From the NCBI GenBank assembly GCA_019925105.1, contig JAHGAU010000010.1, forward strand, positions 434,001-498,000: DNA of 64,000 bases. Direction: 5' to 3'. The translations under genes were made by a program, and so were the position numbers. Source of the stretch: Niebla homalea (taxonomy: Eukaryota; Ascomycota; Lecanoromycetes; Lecanorales; Ramalinaceae). Every line of letters starts with the position of its first letter. Within the stretch, counting starts at the first letter, position 1. A model generated the notes under the pieces. That model made no database searches. It saw only the letters and a program-made list of their open reading frames with translations, and was not told the DNA's origin. Shown one piece after another: positions 9,874-21,928 of this stretch.

Positions 9874-11761
9874 ATGACTTTGCTGCAACAGCAAGTGTCC
9901 CACGGATCGAACATTTTCGAACATAGCGGGTTGGAACAACCGTGGCTTGCTATTTGTATTGCGATTCTCCTCTTTGTCGTCGGCAGAACACTGATCAGCG
10001 CTTATCGCACGCCTCTGCGCGACATACCTGGTCCTTGGTCTGCTAAATTCACGCGCCTTTGGCTCTTCAGAGCGATTGCTTCCCGCTCTTTCCAGAAGAT
10101 CAATCTTGATTTGCACCGCAAACTTGGTAGGTTCAAGCTACTGTGATTTTGCAGAATATTCAGACAGCTTGTCCCACAAGTGGTAACCACTTGCAGGCCC
10201 CATTGTTCGCATCGCACCCAACGAATATAGCATCGATGACCCAGATGCCGCCAAGATCCTTTACAGAACAGGTCGTCAGCTCGAGAAGGTATGTGTCAAC
10301 AGCATCCTCAAAGCCGTCAACTGACCGAATGCATCAGTCTCCACGATACCTTGCCTGGGGTGTGCCAACAAATGAACAGAACCTGTTCTCGGCCACAGAT
10401 ATAACCCGCCACGCCGAACGACGCCGTCAAACAGCCACGCTCTACCAATGGAGCACACTGACTGGCTTTGAATCCCAACTCGACCGGCTCACCCAGGAAC
10501 TACTGGGCCACATGACGAAGCTAGCAGACTCAGGGCAAGAAACCCGGCTCAACCAATGGTTCCACTACTATGCGTTGGATGCTATAGGGACCATCGCGGT
10601 ATGCCTGTTCCCGTGCTGCTGCCATTATTCGTGCACGCAATGGACGAGCAATCCAAGTTGACCTTCCTGCTCTCATCAACAGCTTGGTCGGCCGTTCGGT
10701 CTCCTTCGAGCTGCTAGCGATGTAGCGGGCTTGATGGAGTCTGTCCAACGCTACTCACGCTACGGTGCCATAGTGGGCGTCTTCCCAGAATTGCACCGGA
10801 CAATCTTCAGACTCGTCTCACTGCTCACGCCCTCGGGGGCCTACGGACTGGGCTATCTGGTGCAGGTCATGAACCAAGCAATCGCCGATGAAACCGTTTC
10901 TCCTGATCCACAGGAGAAGGACGTTGAGAGCCTGGGCAAGATCAACAACAGCGGTTCACACTTTGTGAGTATGCTGTACTCCATGCATGCCGCCAATCCT
11001 GCAGAGTTCACGCATGATGATATTCGCTATCACATCGTTCCCGCCATTGGTGGAGGCAGTGATACAACAGCCATCACTCTGAGTGCTGCTATGTACTACT
11101 TGATCAGGACCCCTTCTGCAATGTACAGGGTACGTGAGGAATTGGAGAAGAAGGAGAGAGAAGGCAGCCTCTCCCACCCAGTGACACTGCGGCAGAGTAC
11201 CGAATGCAACTACCTGCAAGCGGTCATCAAGGAAACCATGCGCATGTATCCAGGCAATGGCCTCCCGATGCCCAGAGTGATCCCTGAAGGTGGGTTGGAG
11301 CTGGCAGGCCGATTCTTCCCGGCTGGGGTAAGTCAATACAAGAACATCTCTTTCCACAATTTTTGGCCCACTAACCACGCAAGCTTGGTGAACAGACCCT
11401 CGTGGGCATTAACGCCTGGGTCGCCAACTTCAACCCTACCGTTTTTGGCCCTGACGCCGATGCCTTCCGCCCTGAACGATGGCTTGACACTACTGCCGAG
11501 CAAATCACGACCATGGACAATTATTTCATGACCTTCGGTAAAGGGCCACGGATTTGCTTGGGCAAATCCATCCCGTTCCTGGAGATTGGCAAGCTGCTTC
11601 CAGAATTGCTTTTGAACTTTGAGCTCGATTTGGCAAGAGGGCCCAGTCAGCAGTGGAGACTTTTGAATGATTGGTTTGTGAGGCAGGAGGGGTTTGATGT
11701 AAGAGTCAGGAGGAGGGAGGGAAGACATGTGTCAGACGTGGGGACGCATGAGTGTGGATGA
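9874..11761 (+). CDS. Cytochrome P450 monooxygenase (membrane-anchored, pisatin-demethylase-like)
   Basis: Five exons: 9874-10126, 10197-10288, 10338-10598, 10683-11327, 11396-11761; introns of 70, 49, 84 and 68 nt all begin GT, end AG and join in frame, giving 538 residues. ATG at 9874 has an ACCATG context. An N-terminal membrane anchor (about 24-42) is followed by the proline-rich hinge with PGPW at 52-55. I-helix oxygen-binding motif GGGSDTT lies at 325-331, K-helix ExxR as KETMR at 385-389, RPERW at about 442-446, and the heme loop FGKGPRICLG at 464-473 with Cys471 as the iron ligand. All key residues are present, so it should be an active ER-bound oxidase using NADPH-P450 reductase. Resemblance to the pisatin-demethylase group rests on the N-terminal half (IVRIAPNEYSIDDPDAAKILY). 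With the adjacent methyltransferase it suggests hydroxylation/methylation tailoring of one metabolite; that is inference. Confidence 0.92.
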
Positions 11762-11789
11762 TATGTATGTGTATTGCATATGGTCTATG

Positions 11790-12004
11790 CTCGCTAGGAG
11801 CAAAATAAATTGCAATGTGGCGAAAATTCGACTCCTCCTTCTGCAAGCAATAATCTCTTTGAGGCAAAGGTCTTGGTACTAATTGTGTAGATTAATTCAG
11901 TTCCAGCAACTTTGTAGCCAGATGATTTCTGTTTAATAAGGAAGTATGGATCTCGGCGGAAGTTTCCCGCGTCCAACGTTGCAATTTATTTTGCTCCTAG
12001 CGAG
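11790..12004. mobile_element. MITE family A, copy 2 (215 bp)
   Basis: The same ends as copy 1 (CTCGCTAGGAGCAAAATAAA...TTGCAA, inverted at the other end) and again a perfect 5-bp flanking repeat, here CTATG (11785-11789, 12005-12009). The interior differs from copy 1 and is non-coding. It begins 28 bp after the P450 stop codon, so it may lie in the 3' UTR or supply the polyadenylation region. Confidence 0.87.
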
Positions 12005-12009
12005 CTATG

Positions 12010-14020
12010 TAGGAAGCATGGATCTATCTGCATGATATACCCAGGTGGTCTGAGATGGACCGCCATGTGATAATATCTACAGTGTCATAAGATACCACCT
12101 ACTACCATGCCTGCACCCAGGCTGACAACATATCATGGAGTGAATAGGCGATAAGACACCTCTAAAATAGAGGCAACGAGTGAGACAATGAGGAAATCTG
12201 CCGATGGAACACGCGAACAGAAGTTTTGAGCCCACAGGGCATGTAGAGAAGTAAGGGATATTTTGACTGCGTCGCAGCCTTATGTCTACCATAGAGCTTG
12301 GTCGTTCTGCCCTTCTATAAGCGAGTGGGACCTCACTTTGAGAAGACTTGCGGCTGACTCATTGCGCACTTCCTTGCTTCGAGCTGAACCCTATTTAATC
12401 CAATGCAGACCTTCTTTCTTCTGACAATTATTGCAGAGCCACCTCCAATTCATGTGCATGTACGAGCTTGGGCTTAATCCGGCCTTGGGCTGTACGCTGT
12501 AGTTTACCCAAGGAGATATGTGACAGGTCAAACATTGGGATGCCAGTGTGAGACAACAGAAGCCACCGTCTTCTTTCCCTCGAATCTCCTTCTTGTCTTC
12601 TCCTTCTGAATTTACAAACTCCAGCCCAGCTACAGTGTAGCCAGGAAGACGAAGTGTTGCTTCCAACTTGCGGATTCGGACAGCTGTCGCTTTGACATCC
12701 TCACCTACTAAATGTAGCCAGTACACGTGGCTCTTCAAAATCCTTCAAACACCAACAAATGAAATCCAGACCGAAACCGTCATCTCAAAAGTCAAAAAAG
12801 AAGGAGGAGAAGTACAGTGAAGGAAGCCGCAACGACTTTCCTTCGGCCAGCCACCTCGAGGCATCCTTCGCTCAGTATTCTCGCTTCCACCATTTCGGCA
12901 CTGCCTCATCTGCCACAGAAATTCCTTTTTGTGGAAGGAGCTAAAGAATTATATGATCAAGTATGGGATGTATTCTCCCAAGGAATTCTGTGTATGCAGG
13001 GGGATATGCTGATGTTCTTGCTGCGAGGAATCCTCAACAAACATATGCAAAAGAACCCGGAAGACAAATTCGCGTAAAGAGACTGATATGGAAGAAATGC
13101 CTGCTCCAATTATTCAAGATCAATAACCCTCGCCGCCCAAAGGAAGGTATATAGGCCCTTGCATCGACCGGTAATAAATCGATCGCTCTCAATCCAATTT
13201 TTGGGGCTTCCTCGATCCTGACAACAACCTCCAGATCCCTTGGGTTTAGCCAGTCTTGAATAGTCCATTGAAACGGCTCATCCCTCTCTGCACGCTTCTC
13301 CGCGCGAGAAAGGTAGGGGATTGAAAAGAAAGGCGGTTTGTAAGTATATAAACTCCCCAAATGCTACCAGAAAAAACGTAAGTAATATCGCAGGGACTTG
13401 ATGATGGAGGACGGCCATTGACACTGACCTTCATCATGAACGAAGACAACTCTACGACAGCAGGTAGACCCACCCTTCTTCACGATCGTCTTTTGTTTGT
13501 CATCTTCATCCTTGGAAAGCTCGTTGTCCTCCTTGCTCAGCGCCACCTCATTGCACAGTCCGCTCGCGCAGCATCTATCCATATGAATCATGTCCCTAAT
13601 TGGCAGTCGCCCAGGACGGCTCCATTCCAGAGTCAGATGGGCGAAGCCAGGCATACTACCACGGGCCACGTGACGCTTCCAAAACGGCCATCGGATTCTG
13701 CAGAATGCTTCTGCTCGGCTTCTGTTTTTGCAAGAACAAGCAAAGCATGGGCTGCAAGGGCTTGTTCATAGTACCATGTTTGCGAATTTTGGAGGCTGAC
13801 TCGCTCTTCTCTTGGCTTACAAGATATAATCTCCATAATAGCTTGGTGTTTTCGAAGATTGGCTTGGACATCGGATAGAGAATTTGAGCAGGAATATCAA
13901 TTGGTATGCATCAGACCCTTAACAGCCACAAGTCTCCGTTCTACTACTAGGCTCTAATCAGTCCAGTCTTCCAAGCAACCTTACCCCTTCCCCTTTCCCC
14001 CGGTTATTGTTTCAGTATTA
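12010..14020. other. Gene-poor right end of the island
   Basis: 2 kb of balanced composition with short open frames on both strands (for example 12391-12738 minus, 12817-13077 plus, 13034-13360 minus, 13364-13669 minus). None has a recognisable domain, consistent splice pattern or good start codon; several start only at non-ATG codons. The minus-strand frames at 13034-13360 and 13364-13669 are the most protein-like and could be exons of an unrecognised gene or a decayed one. Sequence turns pyrimidine-rich at 13980-14000 and AT-rich after about 14020. Confidence 0.5.
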
Positions 14021-14357
14021 ATTTTATAAGCACCTTATTATCCTTATTGCCCTTGCCCGCGAAGTGAATGTAATTTTTCCTCTTATTCCCCTTTAATTCT
14101 ATTAATATATCCGTGAAATTATCAGTGGTAAAGAGGATCTTTAGAACTTAAATACCTTCCTAATTACCTTTTATCGACGATTTAAACGATGATTTTCTAC
14201 GGGTTATAAACGTATTTATTGTTATTATTAACGCCGTAACGATCTCTTTTAACTATAATTATATTTATAAACTTTCCTAGCGATATAATATATAAATATT
14301 ATTAATATTAATAAGAAGAATATTAATATTTTCGCTTAAAATGAAAATAAGGTTTTA
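14021..14357. other. AT-rich RIP-type sequence, no element recognised
   Basis: Start of the right-hand AT-rich block. No repeat partner in the window and no coding remnant is recognised. Confidence 0.5.
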
Positions 14358-14892
14358 TATCAGTAAATCTGCGACCTACTCGGACCGAATAGCCAAAAAA
14401 AAAGGAATTTACTTAGACCGCTCGCGAGCTGCCTATGAGCTGCCCATGAGTAAATCAAGAAATTCATAAGCGCTTTAAGCGGCCTTAAGTAATAAAAAAA
14501 TTAAAACGTTTGAAACGGTAAAATAACGGTTTTTATTTTTAATAATTTTTTTATTAAGCTTTCTTGGCGGACGGGTATACCCGTTACCCCCCCTATAAGC
14601 CGTGACATTTAACGGTTTTTAAAATTAATTATAGATTCGGTTTTTTTTAGCTAAAAGTTACCCTAGGAACTAATAATATTTAATATTAAGGGTAAGGGTA
14701 TTTAAAGGGGGTAAATTAAAAAAACCGCTAAGTTAAATTAAAAAAAGACTTATAATTAAGTAAAATATTTACGAGTAAGCCGGATATTCAGAAGCGCTCA
14801 GAGGCTAAGCGAGGGGCAATATAAGATTTTTATACTCGTTTTACTCGCTTATACTCGGAGTACTTACATACTGGTTTATATATTTGCAGATA
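14358..14892 (-). mobile_element. Terminal-inverted-repeat element T, inverted copy (535 bp)
   Basis: Reverse-complement match to 16707-17255 over its whole length. Tips: TATCAGTAAATCTGCGACCT at the left, the complement of a GCAAATTT-type end at the right. GC-rich patches (GAGCTGCC, TATACCCGTTACCCCCCC, CGCTCAGAGGC) survive between RIP-altered stretches. No protein is encoded. It is probably a non-autonomous DNA transposon. Confidence 0.75.
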
Positions 14893-15288
14893 TAAAGGAG
14901 TTATATAATTTAACTTAATAGATTATTATTCCCCATTAAAGCAGCCTTAGATTGTACGATATTAAAGTTTTATTATTCAAGAATTTTAGGACTTATTTAA
15001 TAACTTATATATAATTAGGATATAGACGAAATCGATCCTATGGCTTTTATTATCGCTGAAGTAAAAAAGAAGACCTATTTAAGCCTCTTATCTTATATAT
15101 CTAATAAAAAGGAGAGTCAATATTACGTATCAGAATAAATAGATCTTAAAATACGGATAAACGTAAAAAAAATGTTTCCGGAGGTTAAATAATTAAGTAT
15201 AAATTCTAAAAAGCATTATCTTAAAGGAAAATAAGCTTTTAAGAATAACTTATTCGATATAAACGTTAAGTCGGGTGTATTACAATAA
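14893..15288. other. AT-rich RIP-type sequence, no element recognised
   Basis: About 400 bp between TIR element T and an LTR copy. Nothing specific recognised. Confidence 0.45.
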
Positions 15289-15497
15289 TATTATATACCT
15301 ATAGGTAATAAGTAAATATGTTATAAAAGTAGGTATAATATATATAAATACTTATATAAATAACAATCTATTTAAGTCTTATTTAGGAGTAATTAATATA
15401 TAGGTGCGTATGCCAATATAGGCCCGCTATACCTTATTAAGCGTTAGTCCCTGCTAATAAGCTAATAAGCTTTCGGTAAAAATCTTTATATATAATA
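15289..15497. repeat. Solo LTR related to TRIM-like element 1
   Basis: Aligns with the 184-bp LTR at 1584-1767 from its TATTAT start to its TATATATAATA end, including the AATATATAGGTGCGTATGCC core, with a few short insertions (209 bp). No matching target duplication is visible, so it is either old or a truncated element. Confidence 0.7.
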
Positions 15498-15662
15498 GAT
15501 AGTTTAATCGCCTAATAAGGTTTAAAGATCTGAAAGCGTTTAAAACTATAATTAACGAAAATATTACAAGGAACGTATACGTTTTTTTTTAATTAAACTT
15601 ATATATATATATTAAAAGTAATTTTTAATTTTTAATTTTTAATTATTCTGCTTTTATTCTTA

Positions 15663-15762
15663 AAGTAATATATATAATATATATATATTAAGAGCTTATT
15701 GGGCACTAGTACTTAAAGGGGTATAATGGCTTGGCACGTACACTTATATTGCGTACCTTTAT
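15663..15762. repeat. Partial inverted LTR of the TRIM 1 family
   Basis: The reverse complement of GGCACTAGTACTTAAAGGGG...GGCTTGGCACGTACAC matches the GC-rich core of the TRIM 1 LTR (AGGTGCGCATGCCAAGCACC...CCCTTTAGG). It is truncated on both sides. Confidence 0.55.
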
Positions 15763-15766
15763 AATT

Positions 15767-15853
15767 AAGTAAATATTCATTATATACTTTATATCAAGTA
15801 AATATTCATTATATACTTTATATCAAGTAAATATTCATTATATACTTTATATC
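15767..15853 (+). repeat. 29-bp tandem repeat, three units
   Basis: The unit AAGTAAATATTCATTATATA+CTTTATATC occurs three times head to tail with no difference (15767, 15796, 15825). It abuts the LTR fragment. Confidence 0.9.
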
Positions 15854-15900
15854 AATATATTTACCTTAATACTTTTAATACTTAATAAATAGTAATAATA

Positions 15901-16230
15901 CATCTGTAAATTTATAAACCAGCATATAAGCACTCCGAGTATAAGCGAGCAGGTTAAGTAGGTTAAGCTTATATCCCCTTTCGCTTAACCTTTAAGTGCT
16001 CTGAGCGCTTATAAGTATCCGGCTTACTCGTAAGTTTCTTGGATTCTCGTGAGTTTTACTTTTTTTTTAACTTAACATTTTTTAATTAAATTACCCCCTT
16101 TAATTACCCCCCCTTAAGGATAAATTGTTAGCTCCAAGGGTAACTTTTACCTAAATTAACCGAATCTGAAATTTATTTTTAAAAACGTTGAATATTACGG
16201 CTTATAAGGGGGGTAACGGTAATACCCGCT
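15901..16230 (+). mobile_element. Terminal-inverted-repeat element T, 3'-truncated copy
   Basis: Starts CATCTGTAAATTTATAAACC and follows 16707-17035 closely, then ends after the ACGGTAATACCCG core; the distal 200 bp is missing. Confidence 0.72.
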
Positions 16231-16706
16231 GGAAAGGGGGAGAGTATGGAAGATACCAAACTTGCGGATAAGTATATGAAGGAAAGGAAACATTAAAAGG
16301 GCTGATTAAGGGTGGAATTAATTCGTATATACTTTGAAAAAAAAGGGTATAATAGATTATTATAATAAAAAACCTATATTTTATTAATTTATAAAGGAGC
16401 TATAACTTATTCTTAATTATATTTTATTATTACTTATTATTTTATTACTTTTATTCTTTTATTCTTTTTTATTTTTTCTAACGGTTTTAAGAAAATATTT
16501 ATTTACTTATATATATTACGGAATTCAGTTTAATTATACGATTTAATCGTATATAATTTACCGTATTTTTTCCTTAATCGATAATAATGAAAACTATCAA
16601 GATATTATATAGAACCGACCTTTATTATTGTTATATTATATATATATAACGAAAGTAATAGGTTATAGATTCATATATATTTATAGAATATATCCAATTA
16701 TTACTT
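16231..16706. other. AT-rich RIP-type sequence between T copies
   Basis: About 475 bp of AT-rich DNA; a slightly more balanced 16230-16330 segment. No element recognised. Confidence 0.45.
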
Positions 16707-17255
16707 CATCTGCAAATTTGTGAACCAGCATATAAGCACTCCGAGTGCAAGCGAGTAAATTGAGCAGGTTGAGCTTATGTCCCCCCTCGCTTGGCCTTTA
16801 AGTGCTTTAAGTACTCGCTAGTATCCGGCTTACTCGTGAGTTTCCTGGATTCTTATAAGTTTTACTTTTTTTTATTAACTTAACGTTTTTTTTATTAAAT
16901 TACCCCCTTTAATTACCCCCCCTTAAGGATAAATTACTAGCTACCAGGGTAACTTTTAGTTAAAAAACCTAAATCTGTAATTAATTTTAAAAAACGTTGA
17001 GTATTACGGCTTATAGGGGGGGATACGGCTATACCCGTTATTAAGAAAGCTTAATAAAAAAATTTATAAAAAATAAAATTCATAATTTTACCGTTTTAAA
17101 CGTTTTTATTTTAAACTTTTTTTTACCCGCTCGGGACCGCTCGGAGCGCTCGTAAGTTTTTTGGGATTCTCGTAAGTAACTTACGAGCGATCTAAGTGAA
17201 TAAATTCCTTTTTTTTTTAACTACTCGATCTAAGCAGGTCGCAGATTTGCTGATG
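16707..17255 (+). mobile_element. Terminal-inverted-repeat element T, complete copy (549 bp)
   Basis: Begins CATCTGCAAATTTGTGAACC and ends ...GGTCGCAGATTTGCTGATG, whose reverse complement CATCAGCAAATCTGCGACC matches the start at most positions. This is the most GC-rich of the three copies. No open frame. The target duplication is not certain (TTAC-like bases lie on both sides). I cannot assign a superfamily. Confidence 0.75.
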
Positions 17256-19504
17256 TTACCTATTAAATAAATATTAAAATCGAGAAAAATAAAGGTATTT
17301 AAATAAACCTCTTTTAAATACCCTTATTTAAATATTCTTCTTATTACTTTTAATTAATACGGGGACCATATTTATACGTATCGGTAAAGTATTATGAATA
17401 TTTATTAATTAATTATTAATTATTAAAATTTAAAAAGTAAAAAAAAAAAAGCTTTTATAAAGCGCCTTAATTATAAAAGGATAATAATATTTTTTATATT
17501 AACGATAAGCTTAAACCTTAATTAAAAAATGATTAAATATATTACCGGATATTTTAAATTATCGCTAAGGAAATTACAAACTATATATTAATATAAGCCG
17601 CTTTCTTAAAATAAAAAAGATTAAAGTAATTAAAGAAAAAAAATTGAAAAAAATTAATTACCTTAAACGACGTAAAATTATTATTTAATAATTAACGATT
17701 ATAATAATTAAAATATAAGATTTATTAAGTTAATATAAGTAACTGAATTTAACCGAATATTAAGTTTTATTAAATTATCACGAGATATTAAACCGTAAGT
17801 TTTATGGAATAAATCCGAATAATTAACTTATTTATTATAAATAAAACTCCTTATTTTAATTTAGAATATTATATATATTCCCTAAAGATATATAGTTAAT
17901 CTTAAAGACTATTTTATATCGGGTAAATAATCTTTTAAAACCTATAAGTAATACCGGGTACCTTAATATTAATAATTATATAAAACTCCTTAATAATTAT
18001 TAAAGTAACTGAATTAAACTATATATCTTAATAATAAGGGTAATAAAAATAAGATCCCTTAATAAGGCTTAAGTAATTATATATACCTTTTAAAGAGATT
18101 ATTTTTTATTAAAACGTAAATTGTTAAGTTAAAAGCTATTTAAACGGTAATCAGGTTTTAAATTACTTACGGAGGTTTAGACCGGTCTTTAAAATTCCTG
18201 GGAAATAACCGTAGGCTATATAATATGCTGACCGGACGCAATAAGCCCTTTACCTTAAGCTATAAATTCAATAATTAAAAATTAAAAAATTAAAAAGTAA
18301 ATTAAAAGAGTAAATAATAAACAGAAATATATAATAAAATTAATTAAGAAAATTAATAAATAAATAAAGAGCTAAAATAGATATATTTATAATAATAATT
18401 ATATTATATATATATTAAGAATATTAATAATAACCTATAGCGGTTACCGATATAAGACTTATTTAATTTAACAATATCCTTTTTAAAACTTTCCCGTATA
18501 AAAAATAAAGAAAATTAAAATAAATAATTAAAACTTACTTTAATTTAAAAAAGAAATATAAATTTATAATAAAATATAATTCATATATACTTATATAATA
18601 ACTTAAGAGACCAGAAAGACCCTTATGAACGTTATATAATTATATATTAATTTAACCCTTTCCTTAAAAAAAAAAAGTAAAAAAGATAATAATAAAATAT
18701 AGTTACTTAATAACCGTAAACCTCTTTCTTTAAAATGTTCTTATTGATATTAATAATATATTAACGATAATATATTTTATTTTATAGATATTTTAATACC
18801 CTTAAAATAAGAAAAATAAAGTTAAATATTATTATATAAATTAAGGAATTAATTACGGTATTATTATTCCTTTTATTATTATTTTATTTTTTTTATTAAA
18901 AAGAATATATTTCCTTACTTTATATTAAATAAAGGATAGAGAAAATTAAAATAGATTTATATAAATTATAGGGCCATCTTATATTTATTAATAATTATAA
19001 ATATTATTGAAAATTACTTAATAATAAACTTTATTAATTTCTCTTTAAAAAGTAATAAAATATTATTGAAAATCTTTTGATCCTTTAAATTTAAAGGGGA
19101 ATTAATTAATATATATAAAATAAAGGAGGTACTTCAATAATTCTAAGTATCCTCCTTAATAAGAATAGTAAAGTTAAATATAAAAGAATATTCCGTAATA
19201 TTATTAATAATTCTAGTTTTTACCTTAAAATTATTAGAAACTTTATAGTAAAAAATTATAATATAACCCGGGATTAAGATATTATTCTATAGATTAAAAG
19301 AAATAAATAAGTAAAAAACCAGATTAAATAATATATAAAAATAAATCCATAATATATGAAAAAAAATTAAAAGAGATATTTCCTTTAATTAATAAATAAA
19401 CGCGATAAATATAAGACTTAAAAAGATATAATGTATTAAGTAGAATAATTAATAATTAAAATATTATTTATAAATAAAATAATAAATAACATTATAAAGG
19501 AAGA
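17256..19504. other. AT-rich RIP-degraded DNA of unknown origin
   Basis: Heavily TA-rich with no CpA/TpG and no readable protein. A small GC-richer patch at about 18165-18260 (CGGAGGTTTAGACCGG...TGCTGACCGGACGCAATAAG) stands out but matches nothing else I can see in the window. The last bases (19500-19504, GAAGA) are the target duplication of gypsy C. Confidence 0.5.
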
Positions 19505-19837
19505 TATTAGCAGCTAGCGCCACCTCTGCGCCGGCGCCACAGTAATGCGCTATACTGCTACGTTAAGGTAGGCCGTTAAGCCTTAGTAAAAAGCCTTAAT
19601 AACGGCCTTAATATACGTTATTTATAAGCCGTAACTTAATAAACGTAAAGCGGGGTAATTATTATCTTTATTTTAAGTAAAGATTATACCTTAATTCTTT
19701 TTAAGTTCCTTAAGAATTAATCTTATTATTAATTTATTTATTAAAGTAATACTTAAGTATCCAGACCGTAACGTTACGTTTTTTATATTTACCTTTATTA
19801 ATCCTATTAATATATCGTTAATAAAGTTAATTTAATA
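19505..19837 (+). repeat. 5' LTR of gypsy C
   Basis: 333 bp, aligned without gaps to 34048-34380. Its first 50 bp keep a GC-rich block (CTAGCGCCACCTCTGCGCCG) that is AT-altered in the other LTR. Confidence 0.88.
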
Positions 19838-21928
19838 TTTTAATTCTTCTTCTTTATTAAGGAAAAGGCCCAACGTTACCATTATAATAAATATTTAATT
19901 AACTTAATAAACCTTAAAATAAGAAAACGATATTTACCCTTTAATTAAGAACCCTTTTATTATAATTAAATAAATTAAAATAACGGAATATTATTATAAT
20001 ATTACGGCTTAATAAACTTAATTTCTAAAATTATAATTTAAAGTTAACCGGCTTAAAATTAAGAATTATACTTATTAAGAATATATATTTAACCATATTA
20101 ATACGTAATATAAGGATTTATATTCCGGGATTTTCTTCCGTATTAACTTTATTATTAAGTTTTATATTAATAATATACTGCTAGCGGCTTTTATTTTACC
20201 CCGTAAAAATAAGTTTTTTTATCCGGAAAAATTTAAGTTATATTAAAATAAGTTTAAAAGTAAATATTAAACGTAATTTATTAACTTAAAGAAATAATTT
20301 ATATTTTATCTTAAGTACTTCCTTATTAAAAGAAAAAAGGTAATTTTTTATTTAAGGTTTATTTCTTATAAAATTTTTAACTTATTAAATAAAGAAATTA
20401 ATAAAATAAATTATTAAAAACTTAAAGATAAACTTTTAAATTTAACAATTAATCCGGAAAACCGCTAATTTATTTATTATAAACGGTTTAAGGATATTAA
20501 ATAACGTTTTAATTAAAAAATAACGTAATTTTATAGTACTTTAAAGATTATAAAAAAGGACTTATTATTATTATTAAATAAGTTTTATACTTATATATTC
20601 TTTATAAAGCTTTTATTAAAATTTAAAATTAAAATCCTTATAATTAATAAAGTATTAAGAATCCGAAACAATATTATAACGGCGGTAATTATATAAAAGA
20701 ATAATTTAAAATATATTATTAATGGTAATTAAAAAGTTAATAAAAATAAATCCCTTAAAAATAGGGTATTTAAACTTAATTTTAATAACTTAAAGCCGAC
20801 GTATATCCTTATTAAAATTAATTCTTATAATTAAAAACGTAAAATTATACTTAAAAACTCCGACGCCGTCCTTAAAATAAATAAGAACGTTAAATATTAT
20901 ATATATTATAGAAAAAGTTATTATATATCCGATTACCTTATTATTTTATAGAATAAGATCTTAATAATAAACGTACAATCTTATAAAAAGGATAATATAT
21001 TAAAAAACGATAAAATTCCGGTAAACCTTAAAGTCGGAATTAATAAAAAGATAATTAAAGGTATATTTAGCTTTTATTATTAAAAGTTAAATAAATTTTG
21101 AGGATAATCCTTAATTATTAAGTATATTAATTAATATTAAAGCTTAAATAAATTTAATTTTATAAATATATACTGTTTAATAAGACTTATAATTAATCCC
21201 CGTTATTTTATTATAAACGGCTTTTCTTAATAATAAGTAAATCTTTTATTATAATATTTATTAATTATAGTATTATCTAGTTAATAACTAAGGGTAATAG
21301 AAATAATATAAGATACTCTTTTACGCTATTAATTAAGAAGATTTAAACGTAATCCTTAATTTATTAGCCTTACGCGTTTTATAAATAATAATCGATCCGG
21401 CGGCGGATAAATAACGTTTTAAGGTTAATTCTTATAAATTATAGATTAATAACGTTTATAACTTTAATTAAAGTTTAACGGAAATTAGTAAAATCTTTAT
21501 AGTTATTTATATAAATATAATAACGGAACGTTTAAAAGTATTATAAATCTTTTAAGGCAATTTAATATATATAGGTACTATAAAAGACTTTATTAACCGG
21601 AGCGTCTTAAGGAAATTAAGTAAGTATATAAATATCTTTTTTAATAATATAATTAATATTTTACTTAAATTAAAATAGGGGGATTACGTTATTAACTTAA
21701 ATAATAAAAAGTTATTATATAATCTTTTATATAATTTATCTCGGGTAAAGTTAACGGAGCTTTAATAGTATTTAAAAAATACTATAACCCGGGGTTGGAT
21801 TCATTATTTAACGTTATTTATAAATGTTTTGATTTTTTTTATATTTAAAAAGGACAGCGGCCTTTATCTCTATATTAGTTACCGTAAATTAAATACGGTT
21901 ATAGTTAAAAATCAATACTTATTACTTT

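Larger units (their letters stand above)
4806..14020. other. GC-balanced gene island between RIP-degraded blocks
   Basis: From about 4806 to 14020 the sequence has ordinary composition: CpA and TpG are frequent, long open frames exist, and introns and motifs are readable. Both edges are abrupt. To the left lies a truncated gypsy copy; to the right AT-rich sequence begins at about 14020. This alternation is the AT-isochore/gene-island pattern of RIP-active ascomycetes. Confidence 0.85.

Noticed and set aside
10141..10184. Extra small P450 exon (between GCAG at 10154 and GTAACC at 10183)
   Set aside because: It would insert residues into the highly conserved LHRKLG-PIVRIAPNEY segment; the single 70-nt intron 10127-10196 gives the family's normal sequence.
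12391..12738. 115-codon minus-strand frame with several Cys and Trp
   Set aside because: Starts only at TTG, no family recognised, competing frames on both strands; kept only as part of the gene-poor note.
13034..13669. Two adjacent minus-strand frames (PFQWTIQDWLNPRDLEVVVR and a Lys/Asp-rich segment) as exons of one gene
   Set aside because: A GTCAGT donor exists near 13430, but I see no convincing start codon, domain or complete model. Possible but unsupported.
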